Of a stretch of 64,000 nt of DNA, positions 63,088 through 64,000 are shown piece by piece. Position numbers and translations under genes: made by a program. The stretch spans positions 36,920 through 100,919 of the forward strand of contig JASEIU010000007.1 of assembly GCA_030017715.1 (NCBI GenBank), read 5' to 3'. The stretch's first letter is position 1. Each line of letters begins with the position of its first letter. The stretch comes from Candidatus Saccharicenans sp. GTDB lineage: Bacteria > Acidobacteriota > Aminicenantia > Aminicenantales > Saccharicenantaceae. The notes beneath the pieces are model-generated. The model was not told the DNA's origin. It saw nothing but the letters and a program-made list of their open reading frames with translations, and did no database searches.

Positions 63088-63204
63088 TATGGAAGCCTAG
63101 TTAAAGGAAGATTTTTTCCTGACAAAAAAAGTATATCAAATATTATAATTAAATTTAAGTTATTTTTATGGAGACAGTTATACCCGATTTCTTATAGAGG
63201 CGGA

Positions 63205-63774
63205 TACCTACGAAAGGTGGGGTTTAGGCTCTATTCAGGAGTGAAAAGATGAAACCAAGGAAGTAGACGCCAGAGGGCAGATGGCCATAGCGCTTAAAGA
63301 GCTCAGGGGGCATAAGGCATGAATGAGATCTGCTGGGAGCATCATATAAGCCAGTCGCTTTTCTACCGCTGGCGGTATCGTTTTTATAGGGCGAGCATAA
63401 GGCTTTGAGCAACCGAGATTTAAAGGACGAATCTGATATGTTTCGGGTGCTGATTGAGAAGCAGGAAAAGAAATTCTGGCAGCGAACTGCGTCGAATGAG
63501 ACATAAAAAAACCCAGCCGATGATCTCTGAGAGGAAGCGAGGTTGAGGCAGAATAGGGGATGAGAATAAAATCGGCCTGCATGAGCCGGAGGTTCCCTTT
63601 TGGGGATACCGACATAACACCCGGGCTGAGAATTCAAGATCAATAAAAATTAACGTGTTCAATCCTTTTGAGCAGTCCAGAACGGCGGTCAAAGAGTGGA
63701 TAAGAGAAGATTATAATAGTCTTTATGTGCATTCTGCGCTCGGGTACCGTGGCTTTCAGCAGTTCTTACAGTAA
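63205..63774 (+). mobile_element. Degenerate IS3-family insertion sequence remnant
   Basis: Fragments of both transposase frames survive. Near 63325-63400, NEICWEHHISQSLFYRWRYRF is the helix-turn-helix of IS3 OrfA. After a frameshift, ALSNRDLKDESDMFRVLIEKQ continues its leucine-zipper-like tail to about 63500. At 63655-63774, VKEWIREDYNSLYVHSALGYRG is the C-terminal end of the OrfB integrase core, ending in a normal TAA. Most of OrfB, including the DDE region, is missing. Terminal inverted repeats were not identified, so the limits are approximate. The element cannot be active on its own. It sits beside the A+T-rich polysaccharide genes. Confidence 0.75.
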
Positions 63775-64000
63775 TAGGTCCAAAAGCAATAAGCGGGTCT
63801 TATAGATGGGGCAGAGACAGGGAGCTCAATCGAAACTTTAGTTTCTGGGTAAATGTCATATTTGTCTTTTTTGAAACTACCTCTTTTATTCCAGGAAATA
63901 TCTTGACTTTTAGTAATTACTGCAGTTAATGCCTTGCTTAAAAATGGTCGTTGGCAGATACATGGTATCCAGGCAGAGGGAAAAGTTTTTGATAGAGGTC
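63775..64000. other. Right-edge sequence after the insertion remnant
   Basis: No gene is recognisable. GAAACT-TT-AGTTTC near 63825-63840 is a small perfect hairpin that could belong to the right end of the insertion element. Composition stays A+T-rich to the window edge. Confidence 0.3.

Overview
The window most resembles a member of Candidatus Aminicenantes or a related Acidobacteriota-like, diderm, carbohydrate- and peptide-degrading bacterium. This is inferred from gene content: GWxTD-domain proteins, an Oar-type TonB-dependent receptor with a carboxypeptidase-regulatory-like domain, TPR-fused arylsulfatase-fold proteins, diaminopimelate epimerase and a Wza-type exporter. No 16S gene is present, so the assignment is tentative. 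From 1 to about 59.9 kb the DNA is fairly G+C-rich. From about 59.9 kb to the right edge it is visibly A+T-rich and holds decaying genes and an insertion-sequence remnant.

Layout. 1-9.5 kb (+): the tail of an unknown gene, an alkaline-phosphatase/sulfatase-fold membrane protein with TPRs, a secreted regulatory-like/TPR protein, a TonB-dependent receptor behind a long leader with two tiny coupled reading frames, a strong terminator, and a GWxTD/TPR protein with a promoter that predicts a leaderless message. 9.7-18.8 kb (-): a GH2 enzyme, a GH38-like alpha-mannosidase, and two adjacent phosphohexomutase paralogues, one lacking its catalytic residues. 19.2-28.3 kb: a secreted M20 amidohydrolase, a stand-alone GMP synthase ATP-pyrophosphatase subunit preceded by a possible RNA switch, an L-fucose-isomerase-like protein, three tandem copies of a structured repeat, tRNA-Glu, a GWxTD-like lipoprotein, a GH113-like protein, galactokinase and tRNA-Gln. 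28.9-39.4 kb: a flippase-like membrane protein, NrdR, Hsp20, Lon, DapF, an HtrA protease, thymidylate kinase and a class A penicillin-binding protein. 39.5-50.8 kb: a FecR/Trp-rich protein, an HDAC-family deacetylase, a sodium:solute symporter, SMC, tRNA-Thr, a frameshifted secreted SH3-like gene, a solitary copy of the structured repeat and a PAS/degenerate-GGDEF protein. 51.1-63.1 kb (-): an exopolysaccharide or O-antigen locus with tyrosine autokinase/chain-length protein, Wza-like exporter, outer-membrane barrel, initiating sugar-phosphate transferase and a WlbA/B/C-like trio for an acetamido sugar. It ends with an asparagine-synthetase-like gene carrying two in-frame stops and a TupA-like ATP-grasp gene. 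63.2-63.8 kb is a ruined IS3-family element.

How the parts fit. The left half looks devoted to capture and breakdown of glycans and peptides: receptor, GH2, GH38, GH113, fucose-isomerase-like enzyme, galactokinase and M20 hydrolase. The middle holds housekeeping and protein-quality genes. The right part builds a surface polysaccharide. The most unusual signals are a covarying three-way-junction repeat (four copies), a near-identical 26-bp palindrome at two unrelated sites, several promoters that put the start codon 0-8 nt from the predicted transcription start, and pseudoenzyme changes in the second phosphohexomutase, DapF and the GGDEF protein.
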